A stretch of 64,000 nucleotides of DNA from Warburgia ugandensis. Its lineage: Eukaryota; Streptophyta; Magnoliopsida; Canellales; Canellaceae. The position numbers and the translations under genes are program-made. The notes below the pieces were generated by a model, which worked only from the letters and a program-made list of their open reading frames with translations, did not search any database and was not told where the DNA came from. Location: assembly GCA_035236585.1 (NCBI GenBank), contig CP141131.1:17707103-17771102 (forward strand), written 5' to 3'. Below are positions 1-21,081 of this stretch, in pieces. How positions within the stretch are numbered: position 1 is the stretch's first letter; each line of letters opens with the position of its first letter.

Positions 1-2873
1 TCCATACTTTATTTACAAGAATCTTTGTACAAAATTCAATATTCAACCAAATAACATCAGACTTGATTTTAGGATTTTGTAGAAACAATATTTCGTAGAA
101 TATATCTCATAGCCCCATTTTACATCTTTTCCGTATGGTTGCTGACATCAGCAGTATGACATGCTGCTACGCACATGTTTTTTTATAGATAGGTATATTC
201 TGTTTAAAATAATCAAGAGCCTCTGATTGTATTGCTCTGTTACCAGCTTGAAGAACTTGGAATATAGTTAGCTGGAAAGAAGAGAGAGAAAAGGAAACAG
301 AGATGGAAAGAAGTGAGGACATGGGAGAAGAGTTGATCCGACGACCCTCCCTCATTCTTTCTTAAATCACCTTTGAATGTGCAAAATCACAAAATGTCTT
401 TATATATGCTGACAGGATAACTATGTCTGGCTCCATGTGGTAACTTTCAGAGTGATGAGAAAAGCTGATTTAGTTAAATTGATTGGGATTCTCAACCAAA
501 CCAATCAGATCCCATTGAAGAACAAAACACAAGCAAATGATGAACTCAATTAAAAATATATAGAAAGGATAACAAACCATGATTTGCTGCTGTATGGTGT
601 CAATGAGCAGAAATTGAACAATAAATCCAGTAACTTACAGAGAAATCCCATAAGAAGCCCTATTAAAATGCTAAACACTAAGTATTGCATGTAATCGGCT
701 ACCTACTATTTTTGGTCCTTTCCTATGTGTGTAACAGCTGAAGTTTGTGGTATCTTCTAGGAGTCATATCAAATCCTTAAAATGGAACCTTGGACTTAGC
801 TCAGGTACTGCAATAATAAAAATAAACTACTGTGTCCTTACACAAAAGTAGAATTTAATCTTCAAAACGAAGGATGAAACTACCCCCAATCAAGATATGA
901 TCAAAGTTAAGTTGAAACTATTACCTTCATTTACTATTCCAAAGCCATACAAAAGCTTCTGATGCAAATACCAAAATCCTTTTAAACACTACTATTTATC
1001 AAAAGGTTACTTTGGATACAACTGAAGCCCTTAATGAACCTGCATAAGCCTAACTTCCATTTTCAGAGCTTAAATCAAAACAGAAATCAGATAGGATGTT
1101 GCTTCAAGAAAAATTACCTACTCCCTTTTGTCTAAATTAGGAACTTTCTGAAATTATATATTATCTCTCGGACTAGCCTTCTAATATTTCTTAAACCCTA
1201 GATCTTTCTGAGCTTATCTTGGTGGAGCAACTGTTTTATTAGCTGCATTCCATGATCCTGCTTAAGCAGACAAGCAAGCTTTCCAGTTATCACTCCCTAC
1301 ATGCCAGAATAACATAATGAGATGAGTTGGTTTATCTCTCAGATATATACCTATTACCCACAAGGTTGTTATTGTATGGAAAATAACTTAATACTGGTTG
1401 AATTTGCTCAGACCAGATGAATATCTAGTTTGGTTGTGAGAAACAACAAAATTCGGTTTCACTTTGCTTGGCCATAGTGGCGGTCCATGTCAGTCATGAG
1501 ATCTATTGTACATGTACCTTGGTTCAGAGAACACTTCTTTACCAGTTGTTAGTTTCAGAAGTTGACGAAATTAATAATGTGGACTAATAAAATTAGTCTG
1601 GTAAACTTTCAAGGTTGAAGTCCTACAGCTGAACATATAAACTATACTCATGGAGCTAGGTGTCCATATCAACTAATCTCACATTAACATGAAATTAGTC
1701 TGGTAAACTAACATTTTCAAAGGCTTATAGCCAAACATGTAAACTAATACTCGTCGTGTTAGATGTTCGTATCAAATCTATTGACCAATTTCAATGTGCA
1801 TCAAACCCGTGATTACCATTAAAATCAAAATTAATTATACTATATTTATGAAACAGGAATGAAAAGAACTTGGTTTCTGTTGCCAAAAGCATACACTTTG
1901 TTTACGGAATTAAAAACGGAGCATTTTTGGGCCATATTGGTGTGTCTGTTAATTGACTGCTCCAAACTCCATTGATCAATGGCTCAACATTTTAAATCAT
2001 GGATGATTCATCATTTTTGGCAACATGATGATGGTAATTGTGGCATATGACTATAATCCATATCTGGAGTTTAGTGATTCTTTCCCCGTTGGAAGCATTT
2101 AAGAAAGTAAGAAAGGGTACCAGGATGATCTGGTTTGGTTCATTACGTTCTATTTTCAGCAATGATTTTTTTTTCCAGAGGCAATTAGATGTCTTTTTGT
2201 TGGTGGAAGAGAAACTAATAAAGTTGTGTTGGGCCAGGAAGAAATGAAACTTGATAATAAGCAGTGTTCAGAAAGAAATGGAGCTCAATTTATTGATGAA
2301 GTGGATGACTTACAGGGAACCTTACAATCAATCAAACAAAACAAAGACTACTGGAACTAGTAGGAAGTAGGAACCTCAGTTCCTCCTCTGCACTTCCCAC
2401 TCCCTTCTACTTTCTTCCTTTTCCTCCTCCTCTTCCCTCCCTCTTCACCTCCTTTTATCTTTTCTTTTTCCTTCCATTCCCGTCCCCTTCTGTAACAGAC
2501 TGGATATCTGTATATCCTAACTTTGTAACAGACTGGATATCTGTATATCCTAACTGACTTCCTGACTTGGTTGTTATATAACAACTAATTATATCCTAAC
2601 CAACTACTGCCCTGGATCATCTTCTGGAGAAATCTTTTGCCAACAAGTGTATTTCTGTTTCCTTGCAATTATATCTTCTTTCTGGAATACGTGTGGTGTA
2701 TGGGAGGTCTAACAAGTTGCCCATTACTTATTGAACACAACGACTTATAGTTGGTATTGAATTGTTTAAGTACTGTGTGCTTTGTCATTCCATGTACCTG
2801 GGTAGTTTTCTATTGACTGTTGCGTACCTACTATGTTCTATGCCTTACATTTTGGACACACTTTTTCAACCAG
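1..2873. other. Non-coding flank or upstream intron of the PrimPol gene
   Basis: No exon could be supported here. The first recognisable PrimPol exon begins at 2874 in mid-protein, so this stretch is probably a long intron. An open segment after a pyrimidine-rich acceptor at about 2160-2179 stays open to a TAG near 2360, but it shows no PrimPol similarity I can recognise and was not called. The only structured item is the 33-bp tandem duplication at 2491-2555. Confidence 0.5.
2491..2555. repeat. 33-bp tandem duplication
   Basis: A 33-base unit beginning TGTAACAGACTGGATATCTG occurs twice head to tail (2491-2523 and from 2524). The copies differ only at the last base, so the duplication is recent. 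It follows a strongly pyrimidine-rich stretch at 2375-2490. Confidence 0.9.
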
Positions 2874-12341
<9,468 letters not shown>

Positions 12342-12383
12342 TGGATGGATGTTGAAAAGGCTGCTGCATTGGTTGAAGAATGA
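12342..12383 (+). pseudogene. In-frame PrimPol C-terminus beyond a premature TGA
   Basis: Directly after TGA 12339-12341 the same frame reads WMDVEKAAALVEE and ends at TGA 12381-12383. This looks like the natural end of a plant PrimPol: an aromatic-acidic motif that repeats the style of WWLEAIRVADEIE in the preceding exon. A single TGG-to-TGA change would explain it. The alternatives are a sequencing error, readthrough, or an unrecognised splice variant. Confidence 0.6.
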
Positions 12384-15039
12384 AGTGTTAATCAGAAACT
12401 AGTGCAGATTGACAGAATGATAAGCTTTAAAATGAAGAATATCTAGTTGCACTATTTTATTTTATTTTTTTACTATGAATTCACTTATCATTGAATAGAA
12501 AAAGAAAAGTATAAGAAAGAATGCTGTGTTGAAGTAGATCTTGAATGATTCAGGAGTGGTAGTAATAAGTGTTTCTTGGCCTATTGCATTCTACATCTCT
12601 GTTATTAACTATTTGACGGTCCCTTGGCAAGATGCTCCGCAGTTGAACTTTAGTTGATTGAGGAAAACATGATTTCCCGCAGCCATCATGCTTGTTTAAC
12701 GTTGTAGACACAGCCATGCAGTCTTGAGGCCCAGTCGCCCAGCTGAGAGACTTCTTTCAGTGCTACCACACTAGAAGGTTTTGGTGCAAGTAATGTCTAT
12801 ATGAATGATGATCTTGTAAAGGCAATTAACGTCTATCGACTAAAGGTTCTTGGATTGGTGTCTCGTAATATGTGAAGTATGAGCCCACTTTATTGCAGAT
12901 CCCATCACACAATTATGTCTGCATCCTCCATTTGCCTGCAAAAACCTGTGTCATGGACCAAACTTGCCATTACCTAAGCTGTTGAACCACTAACCATTTA
13001 GATTCTTGTATTATTATTTTAGAATAATATTCTAACTCAAGGCATGAAAACAGCCTCTTGCAAAAATGCCAGGTAAGGCTGCATACTATAGGCCCTTGTG
13101 GTCCGCCCCTTTCCCGGACCCTACATAGGCGGGAGCTTAGTGCACCAGTGCCCATTAACTCATTATCATGTTTAATACTTCTCACAAGGAACAGATTGGT
13201 GCTTAATCATCTTTGATACCCTTTTTGCAATACATTTAATAAATCAATTATGTGTCTGGACTAGGCTTAGTTAAGTCATTTGCAGTTTCCTTTATTCTCG
13301 AAATTGGTTGTCTCAGATTTGAGCTCTTTTTACAGCATAGTGATGCAATCTGATGCAGCAAGGAGGACGACTCAGTCACTATTACGGAAGAGAAGAGTAG
13401 CTTGATCCTGGCCTCCTTCAACATCTATCATAACATGTTCTACCCTATTGAAAGCTAGATCCACATGAATTGTGTAATGCATAACTTAAAAAAACGGCAG
13501 TAACACAACAATCAACACAACTAAAATTATTGGTCCGGTTTCCAAATTCCATTCGATTTTCAGATGGACGTCGTCCGTGGTTTTCGAAAATCCTAGTTGA
13601 ATTCATGCGAGCGTATATGTAGCTTGGGAGTGTGTATTTTGGGAAATCTATCTTGCACCTTTGACATTATAGGGTAGTATATGTTAGCTCTTTTGACCAT
13701 TCAACACCCCTTCTATAATTTCTTTTACCCCCTGTTTAAACAAGGCATACATCTTTACCCCTAAATCAAAGTCTTATGTAAGATTTTGAGTTTCTTTTTG
13801 AAAGAACCCAAAATCTACAAATCTCTCTCTCTCTTGGCACCCACTCATCACATTCTGGTCCTGTTCCTGTTCCCATTCATTGTGTAAAAACCATAGCCAA
13901 ATCAGTCCCTTAATTATGTTAAATATCTCTCTTTTGCTCCCAAACCCATTCATAACAGTCCCTGCTCCGCCGATTGTAAATACCAAAACCTAGATCCATC
14001 TCTTTGATTATGTTAAATCTCTGCTCCAGCTTAAATGATATCTTGAAGAAGCGTCAGTGGGCCTTGGAAGGTCGACTTTCCTGAGAAATTTTGAAGAACA
14101 GCTGGGTTTGGTTGGATCAGTTTATGATTGTGGGGTTGATGTTTTTCATGGAACAGGAGAATTATTCCATTAGAAAGAGGGTTTCTTTTGGCATGATGTT
14201 TTGGTGGTGGTGAAAAATATAATCGGTTAGTTTTGGGTTTGGTGGTGGTGGTAAAAATTGTAATCGTTTAGTTTTGGGTTTGGTTGTTGTCGATTGTGGA
14301 AGTCAATAAGTTTTCCTTCCGCTCCTCTTCTATGTTTTTGGGAGTTTTTCATCTAATATTTGGGAATCTGTAGACGAAGAATTGGGATTGGGAAAACTGT
14401 AACATGGGATCTTCTCTCTTAACATTATGAATTTAATGATGGGGAGACAGACTTTTGCATATGGAAAAGGTTCCTGACAGGGAAAGGAACAAACTTTGCC
14501 ATTGAAATTTCTCGCCAACGGTAGCACGCGCAAAGGCATATGAGTGGTTTTCAGCGTGATAATTGCATCCTATCGGCACTTGATGTTGGTGGTTTGGAGC
14601 GGGAGAGTGGATATTCATCAGACTTGAGAGTTATATCGAGCCACCAACCACGTCCAGTTGGTCCTGACCGTCTCGGTCCTCCAATAGTTTGCCACAAACA
14701 AGTACACTCTCCTTTACAATCTGATAGAAGGTGCAAATACAGAACACTTTGGCGAAGCCCGAACACATCCCATTATTTCATAACACATCCCTTTTGAGTG
14801 TGTGAACAAGCATCTAAAGTGACAATAAAGAGAGAAAAATCATACAGAAATCTTGGAAAGTGCTAAAAGAATACAACTAGCTAGGGAAGTTCTTTGGTAG
14901 TCATGGAGCAAACCAATACAATGCTACATTACATGTAGAGAAGAAAGAACGGTTGGTTTACACATGGAGAATGCTTCGTTACATCATTCTAATACATGCT
15001 CATTCTAAGCTATCCTTCTTGTACTTTTGAAATAAGACT
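12384..15039. other. Intergenic region after PrimPol
   Basis: Contains a partial Au SINE (13036-13153). Otherwise no supported gene; short open frames near 14540-14800 overlap on both strands and show no recognisable family. Confidence 0.5.
13036..13153 (+). mobile_element. Au SINE, tRNA head missing
   Basis: Matches the Au body from CAAGGCATGAAAACAGCCTC through CGGGAGCTTAGTGCACCAG, but the tRNA-related 5' part is absent. Confidence 0.85.
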
Positions 15040-15900
15040 TAGACTTTCTTAGCTACTTTTTTGGTATCAAAGTTCAGCCCAGTCAACATGGTTATCTTCT
15101 TTTCCAAGTTAAGTATGCTTTAAAGATTCGTAGTCTTTTGCATCTTTTGGATGATAAAATTTGTGACTCTGCTTGCTACAATGCTAAGCTTTGATCATTA
15201 AATGGTAAAACTTTGTCAAATCTGATCCATTATCGTCAACTAGCTCGGATGCTCACATATCTCATTATCACATGACCAGATATTGCTCATGTTGTTCACA
15301 TCGTATCCTAATTTATGTTTGCCTCACTTACTGATTATTACATTGCTATTTTATGAATTATTTGCTATCTTCATGAGACCCCTCACAAAAGCCTCCTCTC
15401 CTCTTCATGAGCTTTCATTCTTCAAGTATATTTTGATGCTAATTGGGGAGGCAATGTCACCAATCAAAAATTCACTACATGATATCTTATCTTTTTGGGA
15501 GACTCTAATATCTTAGAAAAGTAAGAAGCAAGATATTGTATTTAGATTTAGTATAGAGTCAAAATATTGTGCCCTTGCTGATAATACTTGTGAGATAGTT
15601 TGGCTTTATTAATTACTCTCAAACTTTGACGTCTCACAGTCTTAGCCTACGCATCTCCACTGATACAATAAAAGTGCCATTCACATAACTGTAATGCAGT
15701 CTTTCACAAGTAAATAAAACACATTGAAATAGACCGCCAGATCACTCAACAGCATTATAAAAAAAGTACTAATACTCTCCCCTACATCTCCACCATTAAT
15801 CAAATTGTTGATCTGCTTACAAAAGCCCATCCAGTTCTACGATTTTATTTTCTCCACTCCAAACTTTAGCTTTTGTCGTCGTCGACACCTTCAGTTTGAA
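15040..15900 (+). mobile_element. Copia retrotransposon 3' fragment (RT end and RNase H), decayed
   Basis: Broken frames follow Copia polyprotein order: YRQLARMLTYL and PDIAHVVHIVS (about 15215-15305), a decayed middle, WETLIS...SKKQDIVFR (15499-15550), IESKYCALADNTCEIVW (15550-15605), and INQIVDLLTKAHPVLRF (about 15797-15847). Stops and small indels interrupt every part. Confidence 0.85.
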
Positions 15901-16080
15901 GGGATGTGAGAGAGATTGCAGAAGATATCAATCACAGGGTAATGAAGAGATTACCGGGGATTCAAATCACAACTAATTTGTAGATATTATAGGGATTACA
16001 TCATGATAATTAGCAACATCTTTGTATATATGAACAATGTAAATACGCTGTATTAATCAAGGGAAATTACTTGAAGTTCT
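15901..16080 (+). mobile_element. Probable Copia 3' LTR remnant
   Basis: Lies just after the RNase H fragment. TTGTATATATGAACAATGTA followed by ACGCTGTATTAATCAA is the kind of sequence seen in Copia LTRs. Ends are not definable. Confidence 0.5.
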
Positions 16081-16317
16081 TCAAGTTTTACACATTTGGC
16101 ATGATTTTGGGCCATTACATACACAAAGTTAAGGGAGTTTGAGGAACCAAACGGATCAAGTGCATGTGGTCCCACCGTACAACAGTGGAGGTGTTGCAAG
16201 CTCTTGGGTCGCCGTCGCGCTCTACATCCCGCATTCCCAAACGGTCACTGGAAAAAATTTAAGGGAACGATTCTCAGTTTCTGACTGTTTTTTTAAGAAA
16301 AAGTGGAGGAGGCGAAG

Positions 16318-16926
16318 ATGAGTGGGATGAGGAGAAACAGCGGAAGGAATGAGGATGATGCGGTGGAGGAGCTTCTACGAGCGGCTGAAGACGAAACCCT
16401 CCTCAAAATCAATACCGGCACCCATACCGTCACCAGTAGCAATGCTCTCGATCAGGATCTCCTTCTCCGATTCAACGCCCTAAAAAATCCCTCGGCCACC
16501 CCTTCATCTAGAATTAGTAAGGCATCAATTCCACCGAAAAAGGAGGAGGAAGAGAAAATTAGAAGTACAAAACAAGGAAAAGTTTATGGTGAATCAAAAG
16601 GGATTGTTGAGGATGATCTCTTAGCTAGGTTCTCTGCTCTCAAGACTTCTTCTTCTTCTTCTTCTTCCTATCCCTCTTCTTCCTCTTCTACTACAAAGTT
16701 GCAAGAAAATTATCCAGTTGACGAGGATGACGATGTTGATGAAGATGGGGTGTCGAAGAAGGAGGTGAAGAAGTTGATGCAGTGGGCCATGGATGCTGCT
16801 CGCCTCAATCCTTCTCGAAGCGATGATGATGAGGATGAGGATGAGGATGATTACAACGGCAATCAGAAGAAAAATGATAACAACGGAAACAAAAAGGATA
16901 GCAAACAAGGGAAGGGCAAAAAGTGA
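16318..16926 (+). CDS. Acidic protein with two MIM1-like motifs
   Basis: An intronless 202-residue frame starting at ATG 16318; there is no ATG further upstream in frame. Residues 45-56 (DQDLLLRFNALK) and 98-109 (EDDLLARFSALK) both fit the MIM1 pattern (D/E)xxLxxRxxxLK, by which ESCRT-III tails and ANCHR/ZFYVE19 bind the MIT domain of VPS4. A conserved-looking LMQWAMDAARL lies at 153-163. A poly-Ser tract (111-124), an Asp/Glu-rich stretch (169-178) and a Lys-rich end follow. There is no signal peptide or membrane segment. I recall plant proteins of unknown function with this layout. A role in ESCRT or abscission is inference from the motifs. The poly-Ser tract is encoded by a TCT repeat and could vary in length. 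Confidence 0.8.
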   Translation: MSGMRRNSGRNEDDAVEELLRAAEDETLLKINTGTHTVTSSNALDQDLLLRFNALKNPSATPSSRISKASIPPKKEEEEKIRSTKQGKVYGESKGIVEDDLLARFSALKTSSSSSSSYPSSSSSTTKLQENYPVDEDDDVDEDGVSKKEVKKLMQWAMDAARLNPSRSDDDEDEDEDDYNGNQKKNDNNGNKKDSKQGKGKK

Positions 16927-19900
16927 GTTTTCTTGTGTTTTCCATAGTGTTTATGGTGTACTGTTTGTATCTATCAACATCCCAAAAGAGAAAATAAAAA
17001 AAAGATTGTCTCTGGAGAACCTTCCATATACAGTTTCTAGTCAAATGGAGCAATTGCTACTATAATGAGTACATCAGATCTTCTTTCTCTAATTCAGGTG
17101 TAGAAGATGAAGAAAGTTGCTGTTGAATTTAGAATAGCTTAATTGCTTGTTACCACAAGGAGCCCAAGAACAAAACAGAACATATTAAGTACTACTGTAC
17201 ATAGCCCATCTTTCTAAGACCTTCTTCTGAGGACAACTCTATTGTATGTACGTGGTAAGCATTGTAGCCCACAACTCAGGATTGATCCAGAGGATCCTTA
17301 GCATTAAAATCTTCCATCCAGAGATAGGTAGCGTTGGAAGGCTTGCAGGAGGTCAGTAAAGAAAGCCTGCGAAACAAAAACATATACCTGCTCTTAAGCT
17401 TAAACTTGCCACTAGTTTCTGGTTAAACCAACTCTGAACGGTTTTGGGAACTGAAAAACATGAGTTACTTGCATTTGTTCATTCATTGTAACCATCATAA
17501 TTTGTCAATTTATAGTCCAAATTGCATTGTTTGTTTGAAAGTTCTCTGGTTGTAGTCCAGTGGATTTCAAGGAAATATTCTTCTAAATGAATTCAGACCC
17601 TTGCCCAATGACTTGTGCCAAACATCTGTAGCTCTGAGTTGATCTGATGCAAGCTTCTGACATTGAACCCATTTTAGGTTTAGCTCGCATGTTTGTATGT
17701 ATCCAAAGAAATGCAAGTACTGCAACTCGAAAACCCTCTTAGAGTAAATGCACCAGCAGTTCAAATCTGTCTAGAGTGGACCAACACCCAGATTGGAGAT
17801 ATAAAAGGCATGGAATGTTCTTGACGGCAAGTCCAAATCATTTACCTATAATACATGATAGAATGCTAGCAAAACAATGGAGAGTTGTTCACCAACACCA
17901 TTTGGTGTTGGTCTTACCAACCTAAAGGATCAAACATTGAATTTTGGTTGTCCTTACAGCAAGCAGGCAATTAATGTAAATTAAATATGTCATTCCCTTT
18001 TTGACCATTAATAACAAGATACCTACTGATTCTCTTCAGTTTTCTCATCTATAGCTATAGTAGGATTATTTTCCCCCTTCAACTGCAACCCAGACCTATC
18101 TTCCTTGAGGATGCTCAATACTAGGTGAAAGAGGAATGAGACAATTAGGAACATCTGTGGAAATGGCTCAGAATTTTCCTCCAGAAGGTATAGACTCTCT
18201 ACACATGTTCAAGTGTCATGCAAGCCTCTACGCAACAGAATCCAGAACAATGTATGTTATCATCATATTTCCTGATTCCTCAATGTTAAACAAAGTGCAT
18301 GAAAGTTATCCTCATGTTGGTGTCTGGATGAAATTTGATGTATCCTAAGTCTACCTACAGCTCAACATATCGGTGTATATAATATCTGACAGGCATTATT
18401 AGATTTTCTAAGGCGTTGCAGTAAGACTGACTGAAATTATATCGTAATGATTTTCTGCTCAGACTTTTTGGTAATTCTTTTTAACTCTTTTGATCATTTA
18501 TACTATATCTTCGATTTCAGGTCAGAAATCTCAAACAAACAGAATACACCGCAAATTATTAATTAAAAATCTGATCCACTTTCAATAATAATCAAGATCT
18601 TTGGCACAGAACTTCCCACTTCAGTTAAAGTATCACTTGCGTTATAGTCGTGGTGTTTGAAATGGCTGGAACTTTCCTTTTTCTCATTTCTGGAAAGTTT
18701 TGACAGGGATATGTGTAGCAGGTATATCGCGCTGATTGAAAAACAAGGTAAGTGACATTCTAGTCATTGTGGCACGGTGTTAGAACTGGAAACTTTACTT
18801 GCAGTAGCAACACTAACATAGACAGTTAAAATAATCAGAACAAGCAGCACTAGCTCTGGCATAAATGGTAGGACTAACATTTAAAACTAAAGTGGCAACA
18901 ACCTCAGCACCACCAAGTGTTTAAACTGGATGCCTGGACTATTAAATTGAAATCTGGTTAGCGGACTAATTCAGCCCATATATCTTAGGAGTTATGGATG
19001 GTTGAAAGCATGACAGATGGAGAACTTTCAATCAGAAGGTCCAGATAATTTCATCAGTATATCTTTGGAATTTGCAGTCAGAACTGTGATAATGAAAATC
19101 ATATTTTCTCAGCAGTGAAATGATGTGGTGTCTGCGCTGAGATATCCAGCAATTACATGTACCAAACTGAAAGTACTAGTGAAAGCCAGCCCTTCTATGA
19201 TCATCAAACCATTCATAATCAGGACCTCATCATGGACGGTCTATAATCCAAGATTTTAATACATAAGACAGTCATTTAACTGTTTGATCGAGATTGTATT
19301 GCCCAAGTTTTCATTAATTCCGAATTCCCCATTTCTTGTACAACGCCACAGTATAGCAGTTGGGATCATCCACCAGAGAAGAGCTATGGTCTATATAAAA
19401 TGAAGACCAGCGGATGTATGTATCAGCACACTATGTAGACAACGCATGTCCATTTAGAGTGTCACAAAAAGGCATAGTCGTAGAGTTTAAATTTATTTCC
19501 AATTTTTCTTAACGAAAGCCCAGCACTAACCATGGCCAATAGATGGGATTACAGTCCCTGGTATCTACATGTGAGGCACATGTTTTTGTTGATTTAGTCC
19601 TCTATGCTTGGGAAATGGTCCAAAGTTCACATTATCACTGCATGATCTATCAAATTTATTGACTAATCTATGGAGCACGACCGCTAATCTAGAGTGACTG
19701 GCTTGCTCGAGCCAGCTAGTGAAATAAGAGAGTACCATCTAGCAATTTGTCTTGGAAATTCTTCTCTTGGTTCAAGAGAAACCACAACCCAAAATCGCCA
19801 CGCTAATGACTAGCTCCTTGTCCTTGTCTTGGTCGAACAGTTAACATCCTTGGATGTTTGGGATCCATGAGACCAAATGGTGTAAATGGAGATACCTACT

Positions 19901-21081
19901 GTGAGGCCTCGTGATACACAGCGTATTTTTCTTTATCTTGTGGTATGCCTCGTGATACATGTTGGGAACACAGCTAGAATGGAAAAATCAAAGTTTGGTA
20001 TGCCATATTTAAATACATAGATCTTGCCTTCCACGTGACAAGGTAATACTAAACCACCCTGTAGAGGACACCAAAGTTTCAGCATTTTGGTACTGCAATT
20101 GATTCACATGGTCATGACTCTACTGGTTGTCAGTCAATCTCACGATCCAAGTAGGCTGAGTAAGTTGTTCCCCCTAAAAGCTGCCTGATGATAAGAATGA
20201 AGAAGTAATGGGAAAGGACCCTGATTCTCTACATAGATCAACATCCCACAGTAAAAACCTTTAATGGTAAAATGTCCTTTCTTCCGTGAAATGGTCAGAG
20301 ACTATCTCCATTTAAGAAGGCCAGGGCCGATAGTCACTTGAATGAGCCATAAGATGAAAGTTCTAATCACCAAACCCACATGCTACATGTGGTGGGAGTC
20401 CTAGTCTTGTGAATGAATGGATTTGAGCCGCTTAGTCATCCGAAAACGATTTCTTTTCCGTTACAGCACATAACATCAATGCTTATGGGGACTTATGGGG
20501 GTGAAGTAGAGACCAGTTAGAATTGGATCAACAAGTACAAGTACATGGTTGGACCAATGAAAAAATGGACCCCCCCATTGTCTGGCTTCTCGAAAGTTTA
20601 GGCAGATAGCTAGAAGAATGCTAAATCTAGGCTCTCAACACAAAGAGCTTTGGATGATCCGACCTGTTCATCCCATTTCTCTTGCTTTAGAATCTGGATA
20701 ACTCCTAGGCAAAATAATCTAGTTCTGCATGGAGTGGCCCCACCTTTGAGCTGATTTTCGGATATCTCCCAAGGCCTAACAGTGTTCGGGCCATTCTAGT
20801 GGCTCAAAAACATAAAACAAGATTAACTAGATGAACAGTTCGGATCATCCCAAGGTGGGGGCCATCCATTCTTTCTCTAGGATCTTGGTTAGACTTAGCT
20901 CTCTGGTTGTTTGGTATTCATGGATAAATAAACAAAATGGGCTGTAGGTACCAAAACAGGGGACTCAAATATCGTCATCTCACTCCCGCCAGGAGATTCT
21001 CTCCCCCTTTTCGCGTCCGCTTGTACTAACTTCCAGTTGCCTTCTCGTCTCGTCTGAATCAGAAAAAAACAAAGCCTTCCA
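16927..21081. other. 4.1-kb intergenic region
   Basis: No gene is supported. An open frame at 18136-18348 lacks similarity and splice context. A small inverted-repeat element lies at 20652-20850. The IspF promoter should be in the last few hundred bases; an AT-rich ATAAATAA at about 20923-20930, some 150 bp before the ATG, is a possible TATA-like element. Confidence 0.5.
20652..20850. repeat. Short inverted-repeat element (MITE-like)
   Basis: GGATGATCCGACCTGTTCAT at 20652-20671 matches the reverse complement of 20831-20850 at 19 of 20 positions. The interior has no coding capacity. No target duplication was seen, so a MITE call is tentative. Confidence 0.5.

Noticed and set aside
2163-2360. 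Possible extra PrimPol exon after a pyrimidine tract
   Set aside because: The acceptor is good and the frame is open, but no PrimPol motif is visible, it ends in a stop, and no donor gives the phase needed by the exon at 2874.
14540-14797. 85-codon frame + and overlapping 71-codon frame -
   Set aside because: No motif, no splice context, and both strands are open over the same bases.
15283-15516. 77-codon frame as a separate gene
   Set aside because: It is part of the decayed Copia polyprotein.
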